Positions 7,903 through 15,002 of a stretch of 64,000 nt of DNA are shown here, in pieces; within the stretch, counting starts at the first letter, position 1, and each line of letters starts with the position of its first letter. Made by a program: the position numbers and the translations under genes. The notes under the pieces are model-generated. The model saw nothing but the letters and a program-made list of their open reading frames with translations, was not told where the DNA came from and ran no database searches. The stretch is taken from assembly GCA_045602425.1 (NCBI GenBank), contig JAZSBO010000024.1:62001-126000 (forward strand), in the 5' to 3' direction. This DNA is from RGIG9608 sp045602425. GTDB taxonomy: Bacteria; Bacteroidota; Bacteroidia; Bacteroidales; Paludibacteraceae.

Positions 7903-8928
7903 ATGAAAAAAATTACACTTGTTTTTGCTTTTATGCTTGCTGTAGCAGGAGCTACGGCACAAAGTATGTATGTACACAAAACCGATGGCAATGTGTACGA
8001 GTTTAAGGTATCGGACGTAGATAGTATCAATTTTGCGGCAAGCACTACTACTGACGATTATTTCTATACTATAACTTATATGCCAAATGGTGTCGAAGCT
8101 GATATCATAGTAGATACTGTACGTTATGGAATGTCTTATACCTTTAGAGAGGAAACTACATTTTCTACCGATGATTCTATTTTGTTAAAATGGAGTACTG
8201 AAGCAAATGGTAGCGGTGCTGTCTTTGCTTTTGGTGAAACCATTTCTTTAACAAGAAATATTACTTTGTATGCTGTATGGGTTGTTTGTCGTGGTATGGA
8301 AAATGGTTATGAATGGGTAGATTTAGGCTTACCAAGTGGACTAAAATGGGCTACTTGCAATGTAGGTGCTTCTAAACCAGAAGATTCGGGTAGTTTTTTT
8401 GCTTGGGGCGAAACTACTCCAAAAACTACTTACTCTTGGAGTACTTACAAATTTATGGATTCGAATATCAATAATTGGAATGGTGTAACTAAATACACCT
8501 TTGCCGATGGTCAAAATGAATATGATGGTATAAAAGTAGCTTGGTACGATAGCGAAGGCAACTTCATTGGCGATAACAAAACCATTCTCGACCCTGAAGA
8601 TGATGCGGCCACAGTGAATATGGGCGGCTCTTGGCGAATGCCAACAAAAACGGAGATGCAAGAACTTGACGAATTCTGTACTGTTAAATATGAAAATGAT
8701 TGTTTAAAATTAACATCTAAAACAAACGGAGCTTATATTTATATGCCTATTTACATAAATGAAACAGGGGCATGGGATTATCGTGCTGGATATATTTGGT
8801 CGAGTTCGCTTGGTTCAACTTATTCAGATGCTGCTATTTATGGCGGATCATATTCGTATGAATCTTTTGAAACTTATGAGTCAGGTGCGCGTTATAACGG
8901 TTATGGAGTGAGAGGGGTATGTGAGTAA
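7903..8928 (+). CDS. Secreted protein with InlB B-repeat and FISUMP/DUF1566-like domain
   Basis: Signal peptide (1-20, ending ATAQ), then a short VYEFKVSDVDSINF segment, an InlB B-type (Listeria-Bacteroides) beta-grasp repeat at about residues 54-125 (TITYMPNG through ITLYAVW), and a C-terminal domain beginning near YEWVDLGLPSGLKWATCNVG with the FFAWGET, SWRMPTKTEMQEL and YIWSSS motifs of the FISUMP/DUF1566 family of extracellular Bacteroidetes proteins. No lipobox or T9SS domain is visible, so its anchoring is unclear. It follows the mini-T9SS protein in the same direction and is closed by a strong terminator. Role unknown; adhesion or surface exposure is an inference from the domains. Confidence 0.8.
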   Translation: MKKITLVFAFMLAVAGATAQSMYVHKTDGNVYEFKVSDVDSINFAASTTTDDYFYTITYMPNGVEADIIVDTVRYGMSYTFREETTFSTDDSILLKWSTEANGSGAVFAFGETISLTRNITLYAVWVVCRGMENGYEWVDLGLPSGLKWATCNVGASKPEDSGSFFAWGETTPKTTYSWSTYKFMDSNINNWNGVTKYTFADGQNEYDGIKVAWYDSEGNFIGDNKTILDPEDDAATVNMGGSWRMPTKTEMQELDEFCTVKYENDCLKLTSKTNGAYIYMPIYINETGAWDYRAGYIWSSSLGSTYSDAAIYGGSYSYESFETYESGARYNGYGVRGVCE

Positions 8929-8949
8929 GAGAAAATATAAGAATATGAT

Positions 8950-8975
8950 AAACGCACCTTAAGGTGCGTTTATTT
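8950..8975 (+). terminator. Intrinsic terminator
   Basis: Perfect 9-bp stem aaacgcacc (8950-8958) with ggtgcgttt (8963-8971), four-base loop, then T-rich sequence. It lies 22 bases after the stop of the secreted protein. Confidence 0.8.
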
Positions 8976-9003
8976 GTTTGCTAAAAAATAAATGCAAGAG
9001 ATT

Positions 9004-9036
9004 TTTGTTGGTTTTATCTAAAAAGTATTATCTTTG
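9004..9036 (+). promoter_or_regulatory. Promoter of the tRNA gene
   Basis: TTTG at 9004-9007 and TATCTTTG at 9029-9036 separated by 21 bases fit the Bacteroidetes -33/-7 consensus exactly. The tRNA begins 12 bases after the -7 element. Confidence 0.8.
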
Positions 9037-9048
9037 CAAACGCTTTTG

Positions 9049-9123
9049 GGTCCCATAGCTCAGTTGGTTAGTAGCACCTGACTCATAATCAGGGGGTCCT
9101 TGGTTCAAGCCCAAGTGGGACCA
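9049..9123 (+). tRNA. tRNA with CAT anticodon (elongator Met or Ile2)
   Basis: Cloverleaf: acceptor ggtccca (9049-9055) with tgggacc (9116-9122), D arm gctc...tagc with one mismatch at the end of the stem, anticodon stem cctga/tcagg enclosing loop ctcataa (anticodon CAT), T arm cttgg/ccaag with loop ttcaagc. Discriminator is A and CCA is not encoded. The first acceptor pair is G-C, so it is not a typical initiator. Elongator Met is likelier; a tRNA-Ile with lysidine cannot be excluded. Confidence 0.9.
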
Positions 9124-9127
9124 CATC

Positions 9128-9166
9128 AAAAAAAGTACTTACAATCAAGAGTAAGTGCTTTTTTTA
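9128..9166 (+). terminator. Terminator after the tRNA
   Basis: Arms aaaaaaagtacttac (9128-9142) and gtaagtgcttttttt (9151-9165) pair with one G-T wobble, ending in a T tract. Confidence 0.8.
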
Positions 9167-9169
9167 TTT

Positions 9170-9177
9170 TATATTTG
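9170..9177 (+). promoter_or_regulatory. -7 element (TATATTTG) for rfbB
   Basis: Exact TAnnTTTG match 23 bases upstream of the rfbB start codon, directly after the tRNA terminator. The -33 region is only T-rich. Confidence 0.55.
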
Positions 9178-9200
9178 TATGTTTCAAAAATATAAAAAGC

Positions 9201-10274
9201 ATGACGTTCAAACGTAATATTATCATCACAGGCGGAGCAGGTTTTATCGGCTCTCATGTAGTTCGATTGTTTGTAAACAAATATCCCGACTATCGCATCA
9301 TCAATGTCGATAATTTGACTTATGCGGGCAATCTCGCGAATCTGAAAGATGTAGAATCGGCACCTAATTACATATTCGAGAGAGCAAACATTTGCGATTA
9401 TGCACTCATTTACAATTTAATATCCGACTATAAAGTCGATGGGGTTATTCACTTGGCAGCAGAGAGCCACGTAGATCGTTCTATAAAAGACCCTTTTGCC
9501 TTTGCACACACCAATGTGATTGGGACGCTTACACTACTACAAGCAGCAAAAAAATATTGGGAAGCGAGCACAGAGAAATATGAAGGAAAACTGTTTTATC
9601 ATATTTCAACCGACGAAGTGTACGGAGCGTTAGAAATGGACGACACGCTGTTTACCGAACAAACGAAATACGATCCTCACAGTCCGTATTCGGCATCAAA
9701 AGCAAGTAGCGACCATTTTGTGCGTGCTTTTCACGACACATACGGAATGCCTACCATTCTGACAAATTGCTCAAACAACTACGGACCTTATCAATTTCCC
9801 GAAAAGCTAATTCCACTATTTATCAACAACATTCGCCATAGGAAACCATTGCCCGTCTATGGCAAAGGCGAAAACGTTCGCGATTGGCTGTATGTAGAGG
9901 ATCACGCTCGTGCAATAGATCTTATATTTCATAAGGGGAAAATTGCAGAATCGTACAACATAGGAGGTTTCAACGAATGGAAAAATATCGATTTGATAAA
10001 AGTTCTTATAAAAACTGTAGATAAACTATTAGGAAAGCCCGAAGGCTATAGTCTTGATCTGATTACTTATGTAACTGACCGTGCAGGACACGATCTGCGT
10101 TACGCAATTGATTCATCGAAGTTAAAAAACGAATTGGGCTGGGAGCCAAGTCTTCAGTTCGAAGAAGGCATCGAGAAAACCGTAAGTTGGTATTTAGACA
10201 ATCAAGAATGGATGGACAACATCACTTCGGGCGAGTACGAAAAATACTACGATGAGATGTACAAAAATCGATAA
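9201..10274 (+). CDS. rfbB: dTDP-glucose 4,6-dehydratase
   Basis: Converts dTDP-glucose to dTDP-4-keto-6-deoxyglucose, the first committed step to dTDP-rhamnose and related surface sugars. Extended short-chain dehydrogenase: NAD-binding GGAGFIGSH at 11-19, catalytic TDE at 137-139 and YSASK with Tyr163 and Lys167; NNYGPYQFPEKLIP and the RDWLYVEDH segment are typical. Full length at 357 aa. The usual partners rfbA, rfbC and rfbD are not nearby, so it is a solitary copy flanked by a tRNA and a structured RNA; they may be elsewhere in the genome. Confidence 0.96.
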   Translation: MTFKRNIIITGGAGFIGSHVVRLFVNKYPDYRIINVDNLTYAGNLANLKDVESAPNYIFERANICDYALIYNLISDYKVDGVIHLAAESHVDRSIKDPFAFAHTNVIGTLTLLQAAKKYWEASTEKYEGKLFYHISTDEVYGALEMDDTLFTEQTKYDPHSPYSASKASSDHFVRAFHDTYGMPTILTNCSNNYGPYQFPEKLIPLFINNIRHRKPLPVYGKGENVRDWLYVEDHARAIDLIFHKGKIAESYNIGGFNEWKNIDLIKVLIKTVDKLLGKPEGYSLDLITYVTDRAGHDLRYAIDSSKLKNELGWEPSLQFEEGIEKTVSWYLDNQEWMDNITSGEYEKYYDEMYKNR

Positions 10275-10308
10275 GAAAAAAATTTTTTATATTTTTAAAA
10301 ACTTTTTC

Positions 10309-10316
10309 TATCTTTG
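10309..10316 (+). promoter_or_regulatory. -7 element (TATCTTTG) for second structured RNA
   Basis: Exact TAnnTTTG match 35 bases after the rfbB stop. The -33 region is T/A-rich without a TTTG. Transcription would begin near 10323. Confidence 0.55.
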
Positions 10317-10322
10317 AATTGT

Positions 10323-10547
10323 TTAATAAGTACAAAAGAGTTCTTTCGCACTGTTTAGAGATTGGAAAACTCAACAGATTATTTTTTATACTGAGAAAAA
10401 GTCTGATTTTCAATGGCGTGCTGCCCCATTTTTAGGTTAGGCAGATTACAAAGAAAATCAACACCTCAAATCCTTTTTATAGGAGTTTTCTCAATAAACA
10501 AGCAGTGCGATTTACATAAGAGAAGATAAAAACATCTTCTCTTTTTT
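10323..10547 (+). ncRNA. Structured non-coding RNA, possibly 6S-like
   Basis: No coding frame on this strand. The sequence folds into a long closing stem: 10346-10353 with 10503-10510 (tcgcactg/cagtgcga), 10354-10360 with 10490-10498 (tttagag with tctcaataaa, small bulge), and 10366-10372 with 10483-10489 (aaaactc/gagtttt). Inside lie a hairpin at about 10374-10405 (caga...tctg), a composite hairpin 10405-10411 with 10453-10459 (gattttc/gaaaatc) carrying 10421-10425 with 10440-10444 (ctgcc/ggcag), and a short hairpin near 10471-10484. A -7 promoter precedes it and a 10-bp terminator follows. A long closing stem around a large internal region and about 220 nt length resemble 6S RNA, but I cannot confirm the family. 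Confidence 0.65.
10518..10547 (+). terminator. Terminator of second structured RNA
   Basis: Stem aagagaagat (10518-10527) with atcttctctt (10534-10543), six-base loop, T run to 10547. It overlaps the end of the convergent lipoprotein gene by two bases. Confidence 0.85.
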
Positions 10548-11913
10548 ATTTTTCAGGATTGTATTTCAGCAAACTATTTGAGATTTTTTGTGCAATGTCA
10601 TTGCAAAGCACGTTTTGAAGTTCAGAGGAAGACTTCAGTGTATTACGAGATTTTACCAACGATTGTATTAAACTTTTTGAAGAAACGTTTACATAATCTT
10701 TTTCAGGATTAAACTTCCCTGTTTTTTCCCAACTACCACTCAATAAATTTGATACATTCTCTCCCGAATATTCAATGTAATGTATTTTGTCTGTTGTCTG
10801 TAAAGAATAACTATTAGAAAGCAACGTAAGTCCTGTTTCAGTAGAACGAAGTTGATAGTTAAGCGAAATTTTTGCCACCACACTTTGCGAACATTCATAA
10901 TAATAAACTTTATGATAAACTACACTTTTATCCTTTTTTGTTTCCTTGATAAAACCTTTTTTCTTTGTTTTGCTCAATGAACTTTTTGTATATGTCAACT
11001 GTGGGACTTCAAATGACAAATGCGAGCGAACAGGGATCAATGTACCTTGAATTTCAATACCATTTTGCATCGCTAAATGTTGCTCTTTGATAATCGCCTC
11101 GGTGTTATTAATATCAACAATTTCCAGAAATATTGCATTTGAGCTTTGTATGGTTGTGGTTATGTTGGTTTTAAGTTTATTGACAAAGTTCTTCTTGGCT
11201 ATATCGTTGGAATAAAACGTTGTAAATGCAACCGTTAGCATTCCTTTTTCGAGACATTCGTTTTGTAAATTCTTGCTGTCTTTGTAGTTTGAGCCTATTT
11301 TTATAATCGAATTAAAAGTGTTGTATGCTGTACGGTATTTTTCGAGTTGCATCTGCTGAAGAGCTTCTCTATAAAGTGGTTCGCAACGACAAACAATCTC
11401 TTTTTCTGCAATATCTTGATAAGTCGCATCCACTTTTTTTATGGAAAGAATGTGAGAAAGAGCCGTACTGAAATCTTCTGTTTCTATAAAAGCAAGTGCT
11501 TTGGCATAATGGTCAACCAAATAACGTTGCTGCGACTCGTTGTACTGTTCTTGCACTTGACTGCTGATTTCCAGCTGAATACGATTATTATCGGCAATGC
11601 TTTTAAGATTTTTTAGTTTAATAAAATTTTCAATAAGATCATCATCGTTGAGTTGGGTGTAGTTATCATCGATTTGCTGTTCCAAATCGTTTGCATAACG
11701 AATAAGAGTGCGGTTCAAGGCAATTCGTGCATCTGTAAAATCTTCTTTTTTGATAAGCGAGGCGTTGTACTTTTCTACCGAAAGTTCGAGCATTCCTGCT
11801 TCTTCATACTTTTTCCCTTCCTTAAACAAACGTTTATAAGCACAACTCGGAAGCAATAAAAAAACGAATGCGACAATGAAAAACCGTAGAAATTTTGCTC
11901 TCATAATTTTCAA
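10546..11913 (-). CDS. TPR-like lipoprotein
   Basis: Lipoprotein signal peptide with lipobox LLPSC, lipidated Cys at residue 24 (22 if translation starts at Met3 or 4). The mature protein begins with helical tetratricopeptide-like repeats to about residue 215 (FKEGKKYEEAGMLELSVEKYN is the clearest unit), followed by a beta-rich C-terminal half with no recognised fold. It is the last gene of a minus-strand group with two LPP20-type lipoproteins and starts two bases after the preceding gene's stop, so it is co-transcribed with it. Together they look like an envelope complex, function unknown. Terminated near the structured RNA terminator region. Confidence 0.7.
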   Translation of the reverse strand: MKIMRAKFLRFFIVAFVFLLLPSCAYKRLFKEGKKYEEAGMLELSVEKYNASLIKKEDFTDARIALNRTLIRYANDLEQQIDDNYTQLNDDDLIENFIKLKNLKSIADNNRIQLEISSQVQEQYNESQQRYLVDHYAKALAFIETEDFSTALSHILSIKKVDATYQDIAEKEIVCRCEPLYREALQQMQLEKYRTAYNTFNSIIKIGSNYKDSKNLQNECLEKGMLTVAFTTFYSNDIAKKNFVNKLKTNITTTIQSSNAIFLEIVDINNTEAIIKEQHLAMQNGIEIQGTLIPVRSHLSFEVPQLTYTKSSLSKTKKKGFIKETKKDKSVVYHKVYYYECSQSVVAKISLNYQLRSTETGLTLLSNSYSLQTTDKIHYIEYSGENVSNLLSGSWEKTGKFNPEKDYVNVSSKSLIQSLVKSRNTLKSSSELQNVLCNDIAQKISNSLLKYNPEK

Positions 11914-11915
11914 AA

Positions 11916-13280
11916 TTATTCAGTTTTGAGAAATGCGTTAAAGAAACCAGTAAGCAAACGTGCTTCTATTTGGCGAGCAGCCTCTTCGTAAGCCTTTTCG
12001 CCTGCCGTTTTGTAGGACAATTGTGTGCCTTTTGTCGTCAAATCTTGTGCCTCAACTATAGCTCCATTTTGTAAGTTTTTTATTCTAAACTGAGCGTTCA
12101 AAAGTGTTGTATAAATTCCTCTCGAATGAGTTTGTTTTTTTGTGTCAGACGTTATAGTTATCTCAAAATCAGCATTTTTATCAACAATCCCATAACCATT
12201 TGCTTGCAAAAGTTGTTCAAGTTTTGCTTTTAGCATTTGGTCTTTTTGAGCAATACCGATATTTTTTTCAACAGACAAAATTGCTACGGTCGGTTTACTC
12301 ACTTTTAGTGAGATGGTGATTTTTGTCGTAGGGATTTTTTGTAACCATTTTCGGATAACAAAATCCGTTGCCGACTGAAGCAACAATGTTGTTTTATCAA
12401 TAGAAAAATCAAAGGTTTCTGCTGATTTTTGCGATTTCACGAGCAACGATGTTTTTACAACTCCGTTTGCATCGCTATTGAGTTTTTGCTGTTGAGCATT
12501 TTCGCTAAAAAATGTTACTATCGGAAAGTTTTTTATCGATTTTCCTTGATACTTTACTTCGCAGGACAGCTGTTCAGAATCAACTTTATATCCAACTTTA
12601 CAATCAATTGTTTTACTCTTTGCAACAATTTCTATATTGCTGAGTATTTGATAAATACGATTGTACGATTCGCTAATGAGATTAATTTCTTGATTATTGA
12701 TTTCGGTTGTAATTGTTTCGTTGAAATAAGCCTTCAAAACATCAAGCGACTTTGCGTAAAAAATTATAGCATTACGCATATCAAAATCTTTCTGATACTT
12801 TTCTGCAGTGAGAAAATGCGATACCGAAAGTTCTATTGCTTGCGTTCTTTTTTGTGCTTGGATAGTTGCATATTTTTGCTTGCTTAAGCGATAAAGCACC
12901 CAATATTCTTTACTATTTTCGTATGTATCAGCCACTTCGTAACCTTCAACAGATGAATTCACACGAGCTTCTATAACAGAAGAAAAATCCTCTTTTAACG
13001 ACAAATCAGTTTCGTAACTGATCTGTATAGTCGAGGACGAAATATCTACTGAAATCTCTTCGGCAAGATTTTTCAATGCCATTGTTTTTGCCAAATCATA
13101 GTGAGCCGTCGACTTTTTTACTTTCTGTGCATAGCCAACACCTTGATAATAGTTTTTGTCGGACAACTGATTAGCTATCCATTCGGGTTTTTGGTTTTTA
13201 CCAACCCGTTTTTGCGTAGAACAACCCGCAAAAACAATTATCAAAACAACAAAAAGATAATAACAACGTTCGTTCATCAT
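11916..13280 (-). CDS. LPP20-family lipoprotein, long form
   Basis: 454 aa with lipobox VFAGC (Cys20). The N-terminal mature region (KPEWIANQL, YYQGVGYA, then a helix with DLAKTMALKNLAEEISVDI) is the LPP20 domain: a short strand-helix unit known from Helicobacter and many Bacteroidetes lipoproteins. The middle and C-terminal parts contain beta-rich segments, ending in a region resembling a lipoprotein-type stress/assembly module. Either of two adjacent Met codons (13280 or 13277) could start. It is preceded by a shorter LPP20 protein with a strong terminator between, and followed within two bases by the TPR lipoprotein. Confidence 0.75.
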   Translation of the reverse strand: MMNERCYYLFVVLIIVFAGCSTQKRVGKNQKPEWIANQLSDKNYYQGVGYAQKVKKSTAHYDLAKTMALKNLAEEISVDISSSTIQISYETDLSLKEDFSSVIEARVNSSVEGYEVADTYENSKEYWVLYRLSKQKYATIQAQKRTQAIELSVSHFLTAEKYQKDFDMRNAIIFYAKSLDVLKAYFNETITTEINNQEINLISESYNRIYQILSNIEIVAKSKTIDCKVGYKVDSEQLSCEVKYQGKSIKNFPIVTFFSENAQQQKLNSDANGVVKTSLLVKSQKSAETFDFSIDKTTLLLQSATDFVIRKWLQKIPTTKITISLKVSKPTVAILSVEKNIGIAQKDQMLKAKLEQLLQANGYGIVDKNADFEITITSDTKKQTHSRGIYTTLLNAQFRIKNLQNGAIVEAQDLTTKGTQLSYKTAGEKAYEEAARQIEARLLTGFFNAFLKTE

Positions 13281-13293
13281 GATTTTTTACAAA

Positions 13294-13329
13294 AAAGGTG
13301 CTTGCAGTTTTATAGATACAAGCACCTTT
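13294..13329 (-). terminator. Terminator between the two LPP20 genes
   Basis: Perfect 11-bp stem aaaggtgcttg (13294-13304) with caagcaccttt (13319-13329), followed on the minus strand by a T run. It lies after the 182-aa LPP20 gene and 13 bases before the next start, so the distal two lipoproteins are either read through or separately transcribed. Confidence 0.8.
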
Positions 13330-13347
13330 GTCTATTTTTTCGAACAA

Positions 13348-13896
13348 TTATTGCAATTTGCTCATTTCTTTTTCAAACTCTTCTTTGAATTTTTCGTATT
13401 CGTAATCGATGCGAAGTTTGTCATCGTTTTTAACTGTATTAGCTACCTTATTAGCCAACTCAGTTCCTACGATTTCCACTACAACATAGCAACGGAATTT
13501 GCCGTCTTGTGTACGTTGTGTTTCATCGCAGATTACAATTGTTCCGTTAAGTTCTTGATTAACAACTTGGCGAGTTAAGTCTTGGAACTTACCTTTTGCT
13601 TCTTCGTCCATACCAATTTCGTACGAAGATGCATAGTTGTCAGTAACACGTTTAATCAAATCGCTAACTTGAGCTCCCAATTCTGCACGTGCTGCAAGAA
13701 GTGCTTTGTCGCGAGCAATTTGTAAACTTGTAGAATAACCTGTACCTAAAGCACGAAGATGATCTTTGTCGCTACGATATTCTTTTCCAGAACAAGGAAT
13801 TGTTACTGATACATCTCCTTTGTGAGCAACTTCTTTTTTCGAACCGCAAGCCGTTACCATCAAAGCAACAGCCAAGAAAATCAATACTTTTTTCAT
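13348..13896 (-). CDS. LPP20-family lipoprotein, short form
   Basis: 182 aa; signal peptide with lipobox VTACG (Cys17). The LPP20 signature is clear: HLRALGTGYSTSLQIARDKA followed by LLAARAELGAQVSDLIKRV. The C-terminus is a charged coiled-coil-like helix (YEKFKEEFEKEM). Codon use is of a highly expressed type compared with its neighbours. First gene of the lipoprotein group, with a -7 promoter element TACCTTTG on the minus strand at 13927-13934. Outer-membrane lipoprotein of unknown function. Confidence 0.8.
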   Translation of the reverse strand: MKKVLIFLAVALMVTACGSKKEVAHKGDVSVTIPCSGKEYRSDKDHLRALGTGYSTSLQIARDKALLAARAELGAQVSDLIKRVTDNYASSYEIGMDEEAKGKFQDLTRQVVNQELNGTIVICDETQRTQDGKFRCYVVVEIVGTELANKVANTVKNDDKLRIDYEYEKFKEEFEKEMSKLQ

Positions 13897-13926
13897 GTGT
13901 GTTAAATTTTAAATGGTTAATTTTTC

Positions 13927-13960
13927 CAAAGGTAAAAACATTTTTATACAATTCGACAAA
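13927..13960 (-). promoter_or_regulatory. Promoter of the short LPP20 gene
   Basis: On the minus strand TACCTTTG (13934-13927) is preceded by TTTG (13960-13957) with 22 bases between, close to the Bacteroidetes consensus spacing of 19-21. The start codon is 30 bases downstream. Confidence 0.6.
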
Positions 13961-14003
13961 AAAACTACTTTTTTTCCTCATCTAATTTTTTACAAAAAGT
14001 CTA

Positions 14004-14011
14004 TATCTTTG
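14004..14011 (+). promoter_or_regulatory. -7 element (TATCTTTG) six bases before a start codon
   Basis: Exact TAnnTTTG match, with only six bases between its last G and the ATG at 14018. Transcription would begin at or next to the start codon, giving a leaderless mRNA. Confidence 0.6.
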
Positions 14012-14017
14012 CTAAAT

Positions 14018-14668
14018 ATGAAAAAAATCATTTCGATTGTAATTGTTTCAGCAATATTTGTAACTGTAAATGCCCAAAAAGCAGATTCTCTTTACAGTTA
14101 TCGACACGAAGGTGCTTTTCACACATTTTGCCAAGTAGAGACAAAATGCACCAACGAGATTGCAAATGAGATAGTTAACGAGTTTATCAGTCAATTTCGT
14201 GGCGACCCTAACTTACTTTTCGAATGGGCGTTCAAAGGTATTGGAAAACAAAACAACGAAGAACACGATGAAATTCTTTTGGAATTAAAACGTACAACTT
14301 TTGATCCTGAAACAAACATCGGTATCATCGTAACAGATATAAAAATACCTGGATTACGCACTTTTAAAAATATCGAAATTGAAAGTCGTGTAACCAAAAA
14401 CACACTACCCGATGGTTCGACCAAAATAAATGTTGATATTTTTTATTCCAATGCCCTGCTAAAAAAAGCTTATGGAGTTTACCGAATAATCCCAATAAAT
14501 GACACAACTCAACTTTTTGACATAACCATAAGCGTAAAATTCAGTTGGTTTTTCGATTTGTTTATCACAAAAAAACGATATTGCTCAATTTTTGAATGGC
14601 GAGCCAAAGGTTTTATGGAAAATATGAGAAAGGAAGCCGAACGCCGTCAATTACTCCTCAACAACTAA
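14018..14668 (+). CDS. Exported protein of unknown function
   Basis: I start at the ATG at 14018, where a signal peptide begins (MKKIISIVIVSAIFVTVNAQ, cleaved after residue 20); the frame is open further upstream but that part has no signal and overlaps the promoter. The 216-aa product has a mixed alpha/beta pattern with strands such as KINVDIFYSNALLKKAYGVY and an amphipathic C-terminal helix rich in Arg and Glu. No family recognised. It is transcribed alone, divergent from the LPP20 gene, and its last 18 bases overlap the convergent end of folB. Confidence 0.6.
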   Translation: MKKIISIVIVSAIFVTVNAQKADSLYSYRHEGAFHTFCQVETKCTNEIANEIVNEFISQFRGDPNLLFEWAFKGIGKQNNEEHDEILLELKRTTFDPETNIGIIVTDIKIPGLRTFKNIEIESRVTKNTLPDGSTKINVDIFYSNALLKKAYGVYRIIPINDTTQLFDITISVKFSWFFDLFITKKRYCSIFEWRAKGFMENMRKEAERRQLLLNN

Positions 14669-14998
14669 AGTTACCGCATCAACTTGTCCACCAAGCGGTG
14701 GATTTTTTTTCGAAAGTTGCACGCGAACATGCTTCACTAACGGATGAATTTTTCGCAAACGAGTTGCGATACGTCTTGCTACCGCTTCAAGTAATTTCGC
14801 AGTGTGTTGCATTTCATCTTTCACTGCATCATAAACAAGTTGATAATTAAGTGTATCGTCCAAATTATCAGTTGTTTGTGCAGACGCTTCATCCATTTCG
14901 AGCGTAACTGTTACGTAAAAATCATTTCCAATAATGCGTTCTTGCGCAAAAAAACCATGATAAGCATAAAAATGCATACGTTCCAAAACTATCTGCAT
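14651..14998 (-). CDS. folB: Dihydroneopterin aldolase
   Basis: Cleaves 7,8-dihydroneopterin to 6-hydroxymethyl-dihydropterin and glycolaldehyde in folate synthesis. 115 aa, family length. Visible motifs: YAYHGFFAQERIIGNDF near the N-terminus (active-site Tyr/Glu region), LNYQLVYDAV, LLEAVARRIA, and KKNPPLGG near the C-terminus with the conserved Lys. It starts four bases after the stop of the TPR gene and is the last gene of the rnpA-yidD-TPR-folB transcription unit. Its end overlaps the plus-strand gene 14018-14668 by 18 bases. folC lies separately at 32.7 kb. Confidence 0.93.
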   Translation of the reverse strand: MQIVLERMHFYAYHGFFAQERIIGNDFYVTVTLEMDEASAQTTDNLDDTLNYQLVYDAVKDEMQHTAKLLEAVARRIATRLRKIHPLVKHVRVQLSKKNPPLGGQVDAVTLVVEE

Positions 14999-15002
14999 AC
15001 AC

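Noticed and set aside
13913..14017. 35-codon extension of the exported protein at 14018
   Set aside because: It would place the signal peptide internally and covers the LPP20 promoter and the TATCTTTG element.
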